Below are positions 50,828 through 61,459 of a stretch of DNA of 64,000 nucleotides, piece by piece; the stretch's first letter is position 1, and each line of letters opens with the position of its first letter. The stretch covers positions 22,909,772 to 22,973,771 of the forward strand of contig CM055111.1 of NCBI GenBank assembly GCA_029204225.1, written 5' to 3'. A program made the position numbers and the translations under genes. Under the pieces are notes generated by a model. It saw nothing but the letters and a program-made list of their open reading frames with translations, made no database searches and had not been told where the DNA came from. Origin of the DNA: Diphasiastrum complanatum. Its lineage: Eukaryota; Streptophyta; Lycopodiopsida; Lycopodiales; Lycopodiaceae.

Positions 50828-51777
50828 TGTTGGAAATGGGGAACTCAACCAACCTTTTCCAGCACATTCCTTGGATAGCCGATAGTTCGACACACCATTG
50901 ACACCGACATTTGAAGATCCAATACTTTAGATAATTATTTCGAGTAGAAATGTATTGTCGCGTTTTTTGCATTTTTTGTCTGTCAGGAATTTCGAGTAAA
51001 AATGTAGTGTCACGTTTTTCGTATTTTTCGCCTGTCAGAAATTGTGAGTAAAAATGCAGTGTCGCATCTTTCGCATTTTTCAAAGTGCCTCAAATGTTAA
51101 GGACATGACTTTGGCAAAGTGTGGAGCTACCCCAATATTCAAAAAATGAGATTTTGTGACACTATTGCATTTCTCACAAAAGTCGCATTTTTCGCTTTCT
51201 CCCTGATGACAGTTACGTTCATTTTTGCAGAGTGACAATCACGTTCATTTATGCAGACAGACTGTTTACGACCAAATGTCATGGCTTATCAACAAACACC
51301 TACTGAAAAGAACTGGATGAATGCCAGCAGACTCCAGCCAACTAGCAGCCGCATTTGACGACCTAATTGCTTAGTATAAATGGCTGTTCATATTTCAACA
51401 TCTTAATTCTGAGATCAAGTATTGAATAGTTAGCTCTCTCTTAAGCCTGCGAGCTTGAACACTCTTGAGCATTCTAGCTCAGTTATTTAGAGTTGATTAG
51501 AAATTGCTATGGGGCTTACTGCTTATTAGTAGTTGTGCTTAACTTTAAATGTTTGGCTACGTAATCACTGTATTACTAATGATTTCAAAGTTAGTTACTA
51601 TAAAATCGAACATGATTTTATCACTATTGTTTTGTTTGAAATCGATAGGCGTAGTCATGCATGAATAAAGAGGAGGATAGTTTATTCTGCTGCGCACGAT
51701 AAGTTTTCTTTCTTGTCGTTCGAATTCTTTTTATTCAAATCTTATTCAACCTGTCTTTTATACACCTCTTTCCAACA
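50828..51777 (+). repeat. Copia family B copy 2 3' LTR
   Basis: 950 bp, TGTTGGAAATGGG to TTTCCAACA. Near 50935-51090 it holds three imperfect units of about 50 bp of the type GAGTAAAAATGTAGTGTCRC plus TTTTTCGYATTTTTCGCCTG. A TATA-like AGTATAAATGG lies near 51374, close to where a transcript would start. Confidence 0.82.
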
Positions 51778-52746
51778 CTTATAACAACTCACATAAATGA
51801 ACTGTTATTCATGACAATATGTCGTTTTACATGCATATCTGAACAGTTTGCAGAAATACACATAAATTTGAGACAGAGCAAAGGTTGACACAATCCGACC
51901 CCGACACTTAATATTTGTGTTCGAATCAGACAACTCGAATTGAATAAAACTTCAAATCTCTGAAATTGTTTGAATCTTGGTGTAATATTTCAACTTATGA
52001 AATATCTAACCATCTGGAAACCGGATCTACCTTCATTGAATAATAGAACAACAAATGTCTCATACAACATATTTTGGACATTTTTATGGACAATAAACCA
52101 AGAAAGGAGGAGATAGATAGCTTCATTATCACATTGGAGGGCCACCTTTTTCAAGACTGGTTGATGCTTGGTGGGTTCTCTCAAGTGGTGCCTTTTGCTC
52201 TCTAGAACCCATTGCCCTTGGATGAGTCATAAAACCAACGACCATTCCATTTGTAATGGGGTGGCCACCTTGATTTTCAAGGACATGACGGGTGGTCGTG
52301 TTGTCAACCACGAACGGGATGAGGGTATCGGGAACGTGACTATCATCACCATGTAAGGGTGTAGAAAAGTTGGTGGATGCTTTACAACAACTAACAACAT
52401 TTGATGGAAGTGGGCCATGACTGCCATGGCTCTCATGATTGCCTATATCATCATCCCCACTATCGCATTCGAGCCATGTCGATCCAAGTGTGGATGTCGC
52501 TCTCAAGGGTTGCTTACATCTTTCATCTCCCATCACTTATGCACCCATCAAATCAATCACCTTCACATGAGCGAGGGATGCTCATTGCCACAACATCGCT
52601 GTGACTCCTAGCGACTTGATAGTCACCGAGCGGATGTGATTTGACCTTTAGCAAATAGGGATGTGACTCCAAGTGAATTGACATTCACCTATGTGATTGA
52701 GTGCAAGTGGACCCCATATGGGATGTACCTCTTTTGTGTAGAGGGC

Positions 52747-52750
<4 letters not shown>
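51778..52750 (+). other. Upstream region of the SnRK1 beta gene
   Basis: No coding domains. The frames at 52129-52611 on both strands overlap each other and lack any family resemblance. No convincing TATA box seen. Promoter and leader of the downstream gene are expected here. Confidence 0.4.

Positions 52751-52782
<32 letters not shown>
52751..52782. repeat. (GA)16 microsatellite, probable 5' UTR
   Basis: GA run about 140 bp before the start codon, followed by a second purine-rich patch near 52815-52840. GA-rich leaders are common in plant genes. Confidence 0.9.
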
Positions 52783-52784
<2 letters not shown>

Positions 52785-52918
52785 TGAACTCCATTGTTTT
52801 GTTGGGAGGGGATAGCGAGAGGAGAGAGAGGGAGAGAGAGATATATGAGAAAGCGATCTGGAGCTGCTGATTCCTGCTTTGATGTCAATCGCCAAGGCTT
52901 TGCGTGTGTGCGCCAAGC

Positions 52919-53158
52919 ATGGGCAACACTAACGTAAGCGCAGGTTCTTCGGACAGGGCCAGTGGAGATCCAGAGCAGCGCCTTCAAGGGGTGCGGGATG
53001 CGCATTCCTCACATCCATATCAGCAAGGCAGCAGTGTTTATCGGCAGCAGCAGCATCAGCAGGGTAGATTGAGTCACGCGGGTTCTTCAGAGTCGATGGG
53101 CCATTTGTCGGACAGCCCTGGAAGCTCGGCACGTTCTCCTCTCATGTTCACACCCCAG
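52919..53158 (+). CDS. KINB: SnRK1 beta exon 1
   Basis: 80 codons from MGNTNVSAGSS to SPLMFTPQ. Donor CAG/GTAGGT at 53159. Confidence 0.9.
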
Positions 53159-56100
53159 GTAGGTGGCAGACAAGCTCACTTGGCAATGGAATCACCAGTT
53201 CATTTTTGTCATAGAGTTATTTGTTAATCAAATACCAGGTTTCATCTTCTCATAAGCGCATTCGATCTAATTCAATTATGCTAGGTCAATGGTTTGCAAT
53301 GTGTATTATGGCTGGTAAGCTAGAGAATCTATGGCAAAACTATGCTATTAGTTGCAATTGTGTTATTTTATAGATAGTTCCAAATTTCGCAATTGGAATC
53401 AAAATTTTCAAACACGTTTTCTTCTCAAAAAGACTCAAAATTTCCATTTGCTTTTAAGAACTAGAAAAGCCTGGTTTTTTCTGAATCTTTTTGAAGTAGG
53501 TCAATTTGACTAGAAAAAAAAAATCTGAATTAATTTGAATGCCTATTAACCAGGTTTTTTTTTCAAAACCTTTCGCAGTAGGTCAATCTGACTGAAGAAA
53601 AATCTGAATCAATTCGAATCCCTATGATTTGGTTGGACGTCAACGGGTAGTGAAATTGTCTTCCTCCATTATCACATCATGGAGTTAATTCTATAAATAC
53701 TTGTGGTTTTGAACATCCCCCTTGAGGTGTCCCAAGCTTTTTCACAAAAGTATCTCTGACTATGAGGAATTAACCCATCCTGCATTGACAAGGAGATATT
53801 TAGTGTGCATTCAATTTTCTCAGGTCAATAGCTTTTTGTTTATTGCTGCTGTAGGTCTGGTTTCTTGCCCAGTAGCCTTATCCCATGGATACTTTGGAAC
53901 TGGGACATTTGTCAATATAATTGCTATGTGTGATAATTGCTCCCATCCAATGTTTTGTATTAGTCTAGAGTGACCATCAAATTTTGGAAAGCAGTAACCC
54001 TTTTTCTAATGTCAAAAACTTGGTGTTTGCGCTATCATTCCGACCTGTCAAAGGTTTTCATGTGATTGCACCAACCTTTAGTGATTGTTGCAATTGCTAT
54101 TTTATGTTCTCATTGTTCTTTTGCAAAACGCCCAACCTTTCTCACCTCATTGTAGTTTCATGGACCTTCCATTATTTATAACTATTGTTGCTGTACAATG
54201 TTTCATGCCTCTTCAGAGTCAGCCTTTGCAAAATTGGTAGAATCGACTCTTAAGGTGGTTCACATTTGGGGCCTCCTAAAATGAATTGGAGAATTGAATT
54301 TAGGGTTAAAAGTAGTTCAAATTTTGCTCTTAATCACAGGAAAGTTGAATGTAGATAGATCATGCACTCTTCAGTTCACAAATCCATAATTTAAAGTCAA
54401 TTCAACTATCTAGATTGAAATCGAATGGGATTCAAGATGACATAGGTATTGATTTTTCATGAATTGCCATAGAACTTATATCAAATTCAAATTGAAATTG
54501 TAGTTCAAATTTCAGTTAATTGGAGAATCAGAAAACCATGTTGCTGCATGACCTCTTTGCCGTTATGTTGGTTCTTTGTAGTTGCTGCCTCCACCAAATC
54601 TATTGTAGTTTACTTTGCAAGATGGTCATTATCTTTCTTGTGATGCATCTCTTGCTCAACTGCATTCTAGGTGCAAGGATTGTACTTTCTCAAGCTCTTA
54701 GACATCATCAATATAAAGTAATTGGAAATGAGTATATCACCAAGCTTGCAACCAATACCGCCAACCTGGTTGATGGCTTTCTCAAGCTCATCAATATACA
54801 AGCCAAAGAGTGTGGGGGAGAGGGAACAATCTTGCTTCACCCCAATAGTACTCTAACTCTCTCAGAGAGACCCTCCTCCAATCTGAAGCATCTTCAGACC
54901 TGCTCATATAGTGCCATGATAGCCAATATGGTATCGGTGGAAAAATCAAGATCTCCTCGATGCATGCTCAAGGCAAAGGGCCTACCTCACAAGTTTTGGG
55001 CTGAAGCGGTTATAACGGCGGCTTACATTAGTAATCGGTGTCCTACTTAAGCCTTGAAGGTATTAACTCCTTATGAAGTTTGGTATGGTAAGAAGCCTAC
55101 TGTTTCTCACTTACGCATCTTTGGTTGCACGGCTTATGCTTTCATTCCCGATAAGCTAAGAACCAAGCTTGATGATAAAGGAGTTAAATGCATATTTGTT
55201 GGCTATAGTAGTGAAAGCAAGGGCTATAGGTTGTTCAATATGGATACTAATAAAATCATAGTGAGTTGTGATGTTCTTTTTGATGAACAGACCTATGATG
55301 TTGCACCCACTCATGTCATGAAAGGGGACTTCCCCCATGATGCATATGTTGAAATATTTCTAGATCTGGTTTTGCCATCTAATTATGAAGAGAAAGGACT
55401 GCCATCAACTTCTAGTGGACAGCCCACTACTTCTTCAATTTTGCAGCCCATAGTTCATCAAGAAGAACCTATTTATGGTAAAGAGCAGCCTGTTGAAGAC
55501 ATTGGACAGCAAGGTCCAAATTCGGAACACTTTGGACAACAAAGTGTTGGCAAAGGTAAAGCTGTTGGACAGCCCAAACCAGTCCCTAAATGGTTGTTGC
55601 AGACTTTGCAGGACAACAAAGTGGATCATTTCTATGAAGGGAAGTCAATAGAATTTGCTGATTTTTCTGATTTTGTTCTTATTTCTATTGAGGATGGTGT
55701 AGTAGAGCCTGTTTTTTATGAGCAGGCCAGAGGAGTAAAATGTTGGGAGGATGCGATGCAAGAGGAGTACAACTCACTCATGAAGAACCACACTTGGGTT
55801 CTTGTTGATCTTCCACATGGGGCTAGAATCTTCATCTCTCAACAACGATACATTGAGCAAATGTTAAAGCAATCTTCTTTTTTCAAGTCACCGCAAGTTG
55901 ATGCATGCGATGGATGCATTAGTGAAAAGTTTCATGCGAAACCTTTTCAGTTTGATGTTTTAGCAAAGGTTGAAAAATTCGAGCACTCTTTGGAACCTTT
56001 TTGTACTAATCGAGGAGGGAGTCAACATGTGTCAATTAGTACTTTTGTTCAAAGTGTTAAGAGTGAGCATTTGTTTGGAGAGAATTTTTCATTATTTGAA

Positions 56101-58477
56101 GAATCTTCTATGTCATCCCATGCCTCTTCGAGGGACAGCTTTGATGACGCCATCATTGATGCATCTCTTGATAGTTTGCCAAATTTTTATGATGAAGATG
56201 TTGGACAGCAGGTTCAGTCATCTTCTTTTGGTCATTTACAGCCCATTTTACATCATGAGCAGTCCATTATGCTTCAGGAACAGCTTGCGGAAGATTATGG
56301 ACAACACATGAAAGTCGCCAAATCTTCTTTATCTTTTGATGTTCATCTTCGACTGACGTTTCGTGCATATACAATCATGTAAAATTTGATTTCAATAATC
56401 TTCGTGTGTTGATTGCATCCACTCCAAGTATTTAGCCAAGCTCCAAATTTTGGCTCACTCCATCTTTTCACATCCACAACTGTACTGCTATAAAGAGTGC
56501 TTCAAGGACGCTAAGATCATCTAATGTCATAATCAACTTTGGAGCTTTGTCCTTGAACCTTGTATTCATCATTTGTTTGCTGCTGATATTATTATGCCAT
56601 TCCAAATAGAGGCATTTCTCTTTTCTTTGCTGTCCATTATAATTGTTTCTTCCTTGTTGATTAGCTGCGGGCGGGCATTTCTCTTATTGTCAATGTAGTC
56701 ACCAAATTTTCATAAGAGGTAGATAGACCATTAAGTGTAAGGCTCACCATGTCGACCAACACCTTCAATGAACCTGTGGACCGCAATTGATTGGTAATGA
56801 ATTTCCCTGATCTGTCATTGTCTAGCCATCCATCATCTTCATATCATGAAAGTTTCGCTTTAGTCGGCTTTGAACATGCTTTGAATCGTTCCCATGCTTG
56901 AGTTGGCAAGGTTGTGGCACTAATTTGTGGTATCAAGTTATCGTATATAGACATGTTCATAAAGCTCACTTCTCAAATTGTAAATGCTTCTCAGTGGCTT
57001 GATTATACTCATCATTATTGGGTCTTCTTACCAAGCCCCACAAATCCAGCATCACCAATATGTTTTTAATTTTGTATTTCTATACTCGGAAATTTTTACT
57101 GTCTAATTTGCGAGCCCCTTGGTAGCATAAACCCATCCATCTTCATTCCTATCTTAATTGATGATAATTGGTATCAGCTTGTAAGTGGAGGAGAGGACAT
57201 TGGTTGTCACTGCAGCTGTGCCAAATCATCGTTAATCAACTAAAATGGCTGGCTGTTTGAACTTTCACAGGTTCAAGTTCTGGTTGATTGTGCATAAATT
57301 GGTCCAACAGTGTCCGACTTAAACGATATTCAGTTCTCTGTATAGCTTAGGTAGTCACTCATAAAATGGTGAAAAAAGAAATTGAAAATAATTGTTTTCT
57401 GATGGCCTAAATTTGCTCTGTTTTCTGTATTCTACACTTTTCACACAGTGGGCAAGCACTTAAATTAAAGTCACTTTGAGTTAGGGCTGTCCTTTAAATC
57501 TTGACCTGACTTTGAAAAATATAGGTCACATCCTATAAATAGGCCAAAGCTTCACATAAGGGTTTTGCCAATTTTGATTGAAAGGTTGAAGTCTGTCTTG
57601 AAGTAGCGGACCATCTCAGAAGGGCAGAAGTGCAATGCTTCATATTGACTTGTAGTCTCCCTTCAGTGCACTCCCATTCTTCATTAAAAGATTACAATCG
57701 GTAAATTGGAATTCAAGGCACCATCAAAATTTCACCTTGAAGTTTGCGATCTTCAAAGCATTGTATTGATAGATGGCAAGCTTTCACAGGCTTCAATTTC
57801 AATTTTCAATAACACTTCAACTAAACACAAAGTACTACCTTCTCCAGCACATCCAGGGTAAAAGACAGCTAGATTTTGAAAAATACCTCTAACAAGAGGT
57901 CTTTCCACAGCTCATCTACAAATTGTACTCTCCTTTGGAGTCGTCGCTTAACAATGTGGGCGCTTCACAGCTCGGTTTTATGTGCCCTTGCTGGCAAATT
58001 GCCCTTCACACCTTGATCTCCAACACTGTATGCTTCAATGGGGTGCCGTTTGCTCTTCTTCATGCCAGATCGCTTCTCATGTTTCAACACAAAATGAGGA
58101 CTCCTTTCTGTTCCTCCAAACCTCATGGTTGCCCTTAGGTGATTTCTTCACGTGGGCTCCTCCATGGCCGTCTACTGCTCCTCTTTTCCCTTATGCATTC
58201 GATTCTTCACAAATTTCATGTCAAGTTTTGCGAGCCTTTTATGGCTTTTCTCTTCATGTTCAATTCCTCTCTTCTCTTCTTCGATGCAGTGGCTCCCCCT
58301 CACAATCCGGATCTTGATCCTATCCTCTACAAGAATGATTGTCACATCTCTATTTCCAAATTTCAGATATCTCTTCACCCTGCCATCAACATGGCTCTGA
58401 TACCAATTTGTAGAATTGATGTCATCAAGTATTCAATGTGCTCCAACATTCATCATTTATATACAAGAGAAACATTC

Positions 58478-58542
<65 letters not shown>

Positions 58543-60133
58543 AGTACATACCATTGTTGCAGTGAATCGCGATTCGCTCGGTTGCATGATTCGCACATGA
58601 GAATCACTGTTGTCTATCAAATTTTTGTTGAGTGAAAACAAAATCCGTGCCCATTTGGCCGTGTGCGTGAAAGAGAGATAGAGATGAGGGATTGTGGCTA
58701 TTGAAGATTTGGCGAGCATTTACTCAACCTGAAAATATGTGTAGATTCTTAGTAGAAGCTCCTTAGGCTAGAGATAGGCCATGAACTGGACCACATCATA
58801 CCTGAAACTGCTGGTAACCTACATACATGTATTGCCCTTAGGGCTTCAATTTGATACCCATATTGCCCATGGACCTATTTCTTCAACAATCACAGTTTTC
58901 AGCCAATTCAAATCCAGCATACAGCTATATATCTAACCTGAACTGGACCACATTGTACCTAAAACTACTGGCAACCTTCATGAATGTACTGCTCTCACTA
59001 AGAGCTTCAATCTGATACCCATATCGCCCAGCCAAAAAAAAAACTATTCTCAAAACCCTCAGTTAAGAAGTCTTAATTTGACAAAAACTAGCCTTAACAA
59101 GATAAAATGGGCCAAGGTCCCTTGGGTCCAAGTTACATAAAATATTACTGTGTGAAGCATAAACTTGGCCTTTGGTTCAACAAGAAAATCAAGGAACTGG
59201 TGTTTCAATGTGGCCATTAAAGGTAGCGTGTAATGCATTGCAAAGTTTTTGGGAACCCTTAATGATCCCGAAGAAGCGAAGCATGTGCGTTTGTAAGAAC
59301 CTTGAGACTATCAACACAGTTAGAAGGAAGGCATGAGTGATGAGAACGATATAACAATTTCTCACACATAAAATAAAAGATATGGTCGATGAACCATTAA
59401 GTAGTAACTGATATATGGCTGAAAAATCAGGACAATCTCAGTATAATAGGGGAAACATTGTTGACCACGCTGATGATATTGTCAAAATTGTAACTATCTA
59501 TAAATGGCCAGGTGTCATGATAAAACATCAATAACATGGTTAGCTTTGTTGGGTCTATAATGGATTTTACAGGTGTAAGTTTGATTAAGTGAGACCCAAC
59601 ATCGCCGGCAATATGGCCTACCTCATAGGCAAAGTTGATCCAAGAAGTATCAGAAAGATTGATGATCAGTGACCAAATCAAGAGGTACCTGCATCTATGG
59701 AGGGAAAAAATAGCTACCAACATTTCTCTGTGATGAATGTGTTTCAACATTGCAGCTTATAATACACCTTAGATTTAACCACAATCAATGGACCACAAAT
59801 CAGACATGTAAAGCCCACTTTCTGTTTTTTTTCTGCTTTCAGATGCATGCAATGTTTGTAAATTAATATTTTTGTTGGGTATACTTAACATGTGTAGAGG
59901 AGCATAGAATTCGCCTCTTTTTAATTTCATATTTAAACATTGGCTGTACAGATCCCAATGGCACCAATTCAGAAAGCAAATGAATTTTCAAATGGCCCGT
60001 TTCATACTGGAGTCTACGACTCACAGACATACAATGATCAGGGTGATGAGAAAGGCATTCCAACAATGATTGTTTGGAGCCATGGTGGTATTGAGGTGTC
60101 CGTGGAAGGTTCATGGGATAATTGGAGAACAAG
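52919..60133 (+). CDS. KINB: SnRK1 beta subunit (KINbeta type), exons 1-2, 3'-incomplete
   Basis: Exons 52919-53158 and 59952-60133 join in phase (80 codons, then 60 codons plus two bases); later exons lie beyond the window. Residues 1-6 MGNTNV carry glycine 2, the N-myristoylation signal of plant beta subunits. A QQQHQQ patch is at about 52-57. SSARSPLMFTPQ then IPMAPIQK matches the conserved block before the carbohydrate-binding module. PTMIVWSHGGIEVSVEGSWD then NWRTR (about 117-141) is the start of CBM48. Beta subunits scaffold the SnRK1 kinase (the alpha catalytic and gamma-type subunits) and direct it to membranes; SnRK1 controls energy and starvation signalling. ATG at 52919 is preferred over the upstream ATG-less frame start because it creates MGN. 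Confidence 0.88.
53469..53632. repeat. Two-copy tandem duplication, about 82 bp
   Basis: CCTGGTTTTTT...GTAGGTCAATTTGACT and CCAGGTTTTTT...GTAGGTCAATCTGACT are consecutive, both followed by AAATCTGAAT and TTTGAATGCC-like ends. In SnRK1 beta intron 1. Confidence 0.75.
53633..54600 (+). other. SnRK1 beta intron 1, first part
   Basis: Nothing recognisable. Short frames 53722-53973 and 53984-54181 have no domain resemblance. Confidence 0.4.
54640..54845 (-). mobile_element. LINE reverse transcriptase fragment
   Basis: Minus strand reads GVKQDCSLSPTLFGLYIDEL then EKAINQVGGIGCKLGDILI, the SPTLF-LYID block of plant L1-type LINE reverse transcriptases. Upstream of it (higher coordinates) the frame has stops. 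The flanking YADD box is not recognisable. Confidence 0.78.
54950..56382 (+). mobile_element. Copia family C remnant with internally deleted pol ORF
   Basis: Integrase C-terminal half (LPHKFWAEAVITAAYISNRC near 54990, then a stop at 55050). A 442-codon ORF at 55054-56382 follows. It starts with YEVWYGKKPTVSHLRIFGCT and CIFVGYSSESKGYRLFN, passes through a hinge with repeated QPIVHQEEP/EQPVED motifs, and opens RT with EEYNSLMKNHTWVLVDLPHG. It then jumps to ISQQRYIEQMLKQSSF from the RT end. The catalytic RT core is cleanly deleted without loss of frame. The following ~170 residues match the ORF of the small element at 9552-10382. Confidence 0.85.
55054..56382 (+). CDS. 442-codon ORF of Copia family C (integrase end-hinge-unique tail)
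   Basis: No stops over 442 codons although RT is deleted. Residues about 1-85 are integrase C-terminal sequence, 86-225 hinge, about 226-255 RT entry, 256-275 RT exit, and the rest is a tail containing DGCISEKFHAKPFQFDVL, HSLEPFCTNRGGSQHVSIST and GHLQPILHHEQSIML. The tail has no catalytic motif and is shared with the non-autonomous element at 9038-11099, so it belongs to that lineage. Whether the ORF is translated is unknown. Confidence 0.6.
   Translation: MKVLTPYEVWYGKKPTVSHLRIFGCTAYAFIPDKLRTKLDDKGVKCIFVGYSSESKGYRLFNMDTNKIIVSCDVLFDEQTYDVAPTHVMKGDFPHDAYVEIFLDLVLPSNYEEKGLPSTSSGQPTTSSILQPIVHQEEPIYGKEQPVEDIGQQGPNSEHFGQQSVGKGKAVGQPKPVPKWLLQTLQDNKVDHFYEGKSIEFADFSDFVLISIEDGVVEPVFYEQARGVKCWEDAMQEEYNSLMKNHTWVLVDLPHGARIFISQQRYIEQMLKQSSFFKSPQVDACDGCISEKFHAKPFQFDVLAKVEKFEHSLEPFCTNRGGSQHVSISTFVQSVKSEHLFGENFSLFEESSMSSHASSRDSFDDAIIDASLDSLPNFYDEDVGQQVQSSSFGHLQPILHHEQSIMLQEQLAEDYGQHMKVAKSSLSFDVHLRLTFRAYTIM
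56590..56900 (-). mobile_element. Copia gag fragment
   Basis: Minus strand reads QLRSTGSLKVLVDMVSLTLN then GLSTSYENLVTTLTIREMPA, a UBN2-type gag segment. Flanks are too decayed to follow. A PBS at 58393-58405 on the same strand could belong to the same element. Confidence 0.65.
56901..58392. other. Repeat-derived sequence, intron 1 of SnRK1 beta
   Basis: Probably decayed LTR-element leader on the minus strand. Overlapping plus-strand frames at 57923-58543 have no recognised domain. Confidence 0.35.
58393..58405 (-). promoter_or_regulatory. Primer-binding site of a minus-strand LTR element
   Basis: TGGTATCAGAGCC on the minus strand; LTR sequence would lie above 58406 but is interrupted by (GA)n. 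Confidence 0.7.
58480..58539. repeat. (GA)30 microsatellite
   Basis: Uninterrupted GA run in SnRK1 beta intron 1. Confidence 0.97.
58783..59030. repeat. Two-copy tandem repeat, about 157-bp period
   Basis: AACTGGACCACATCATACCTG at 58783 recurs as AACTGGACCACATTGTACCT at 58940. Both units end in GCTTCAATYTGATACCCATA plus TYGCCCA. Confidence 0.85.
59031..59951 (+). other. End of SnRK1 beta intron 1
   Basis: Nothing recognised. The minus frame 59427-59750 (107 codons) has no known domain. Confidence 0.4.
59952..60133 (+). CDS. KINB: SnRK1 beta exon 2
   Basis: Acceptor GGCTGTACAG at 59951; codes IPMAPIQKANEFSNG... to GSWDNWRT plus two bases. Donor AAG/GTTCTC at 60134. Next exon not in the window. 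Confidence 0.9.
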
Positions 60134-61459
60134 GTTCTCTCTCCCCCTCTCTTTCTGACTGACTGACTCACTCACGTTGTATGCTCCCATGGAATAAAAC
60201 TCACTTATGCACCTTTGGGTACCCAAAAGACATTAATAAATCTTCCTTTCTTTCTTTCTTTCTTTCTCTCTCTAAAGAGCTACGCATTTCTCTTGCATTA
60301 TAGACATGACAATTGAACATTACATTTGTCTTAATATGATCGACTATTTGCTAACTTTTTGAAAGCTTTGTAGCTAGTGCAAACACAAAAAGTTTAGCTT
60401 TTATGTCTGTTGAAGGGTGACACTCAATGATAATGTGTTCCACAAAGTCCATGAAATTTTCAGTAAGAATAGTGGGAATGGCTGAATATAGTGATCAATC
60501 TAATCAAGGATTTATTAAAACCTAAATACGTCAATGTGTAATCATAAACTTGCACTATTGCACTTGTGATGTATAGTTTTAGACATGTTGTTGGATATTT
60601 ATTTATTTGGGACCCTTAGTTACATGATTCCGTTTATTATTTGTTGGGCTTTTGGATTCCTGATTTAGCTAGGTGCTTTTCATTGAGTCTTATCCATTGG
60701 TAGGGTGTAAATTGTGTAGTTGTTTGTGCCAGCGGGATGCAAGCGCTTGTTCTATTCGATACTTCCAAAGAAGGATCCCTTAAGGGTCCTCATGTCATTA
60801 TAAGTGGAGTAACTCTATGGCTTTCTACCGTGTTGGTGTTCATATTTGTGTTAGTGGTTAGTCATCGCTTTATAGATTCTTAGATATGGCGATCGTTATT
60901 CTATTTTTAGGATATTGGTTGCTTTTCATATATAGTACCTTTTGGAGCAATGTTTTACTGAAACACATTTCATTTAATGAAACTTTGTTTTTCAAGTCCA
61001 TTTGAAATGGACCGTTTGAAACAGATTTCAAAATTTAAGGGGGGGAAAAAAAAACCTCCTAATGTGTGAAAAAGTTTGGCATACAAAACTTAAGTTAGAA
61101 CTTGGTAGGGAATAGTAGAATTGTGAATACCTTGTACATGTGTATTGTGTGATTATCTATCTCATTGGGTCCCTAGTCATCTAAGTGTGTCGATTACCAA
61201 TCATGTATATTGTCATTGTGTCACAAGCCAGTCTCTCCAAGCTCGTGAATCCTAGAAGCCGGTGTGTAGAACGAACCTCCCAACCATAGGCACCCCCTCC
61301 TTGAGTCCTTCTACCTGCTATTCCCGTCAACTGGCACATGGCATCCACTTGTGGGTGATTAGTCCACTTGGCATGCCTAGCTCCTGTGACCTGTGAATAT
61401 TGAGTGACTCATAGGGTACCACCCCCGTGCCCTGCCAAAGACCTGTGACCCTCTTGGTC
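60134..61459 (+). other. SnRK1 beta intron 2, first part
   Basis: A (CTTT)n tract near 60244-60268 and AT-rich sequence. From about 61250 the text resembles 26040-26110 in reverse (CAAGTGGACTAAT...ATAGCAGGTAG), probably the 3' part of the Gypsy element that follows. Confidence 0.4.

Larger units (their letters stand above)
46779..51777 (+). mobile_element. Copia family B, copy 2 (nearly complete, RNase H replaced)
   Basis: Plus strand: 5' LTR part (46779-47364), PBS (47365-47376), gag, protease, integrase, RT, then a disrupted RNase H region, polypurine tract AAAAGGGAG (50819-50827) and 3' LTR (50828-51777). The 5' LTR is truncated on its left. Between about 50500 and 50690 RNase H is replaced by LTR-like sequence; only the extreme C-terminus (VEFVRSKDMIADLLTKPLDK) remains. 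Multiple stops; not autonomous. Confidence 0.88.

Noticed and set aside
52129-52611. Overlapping frames upstream of SnRK1 beta
   Set aside because: Frames on both strands overlap, with no domains; more likely promoter-region sequence.
59427-59750. 107-codon minus-strand frame in SnRK1 beta intron 1
   Set aside because: No recognisable domain, no neighbouring element structure, and a length that chance can explain in AT-rich DNA.
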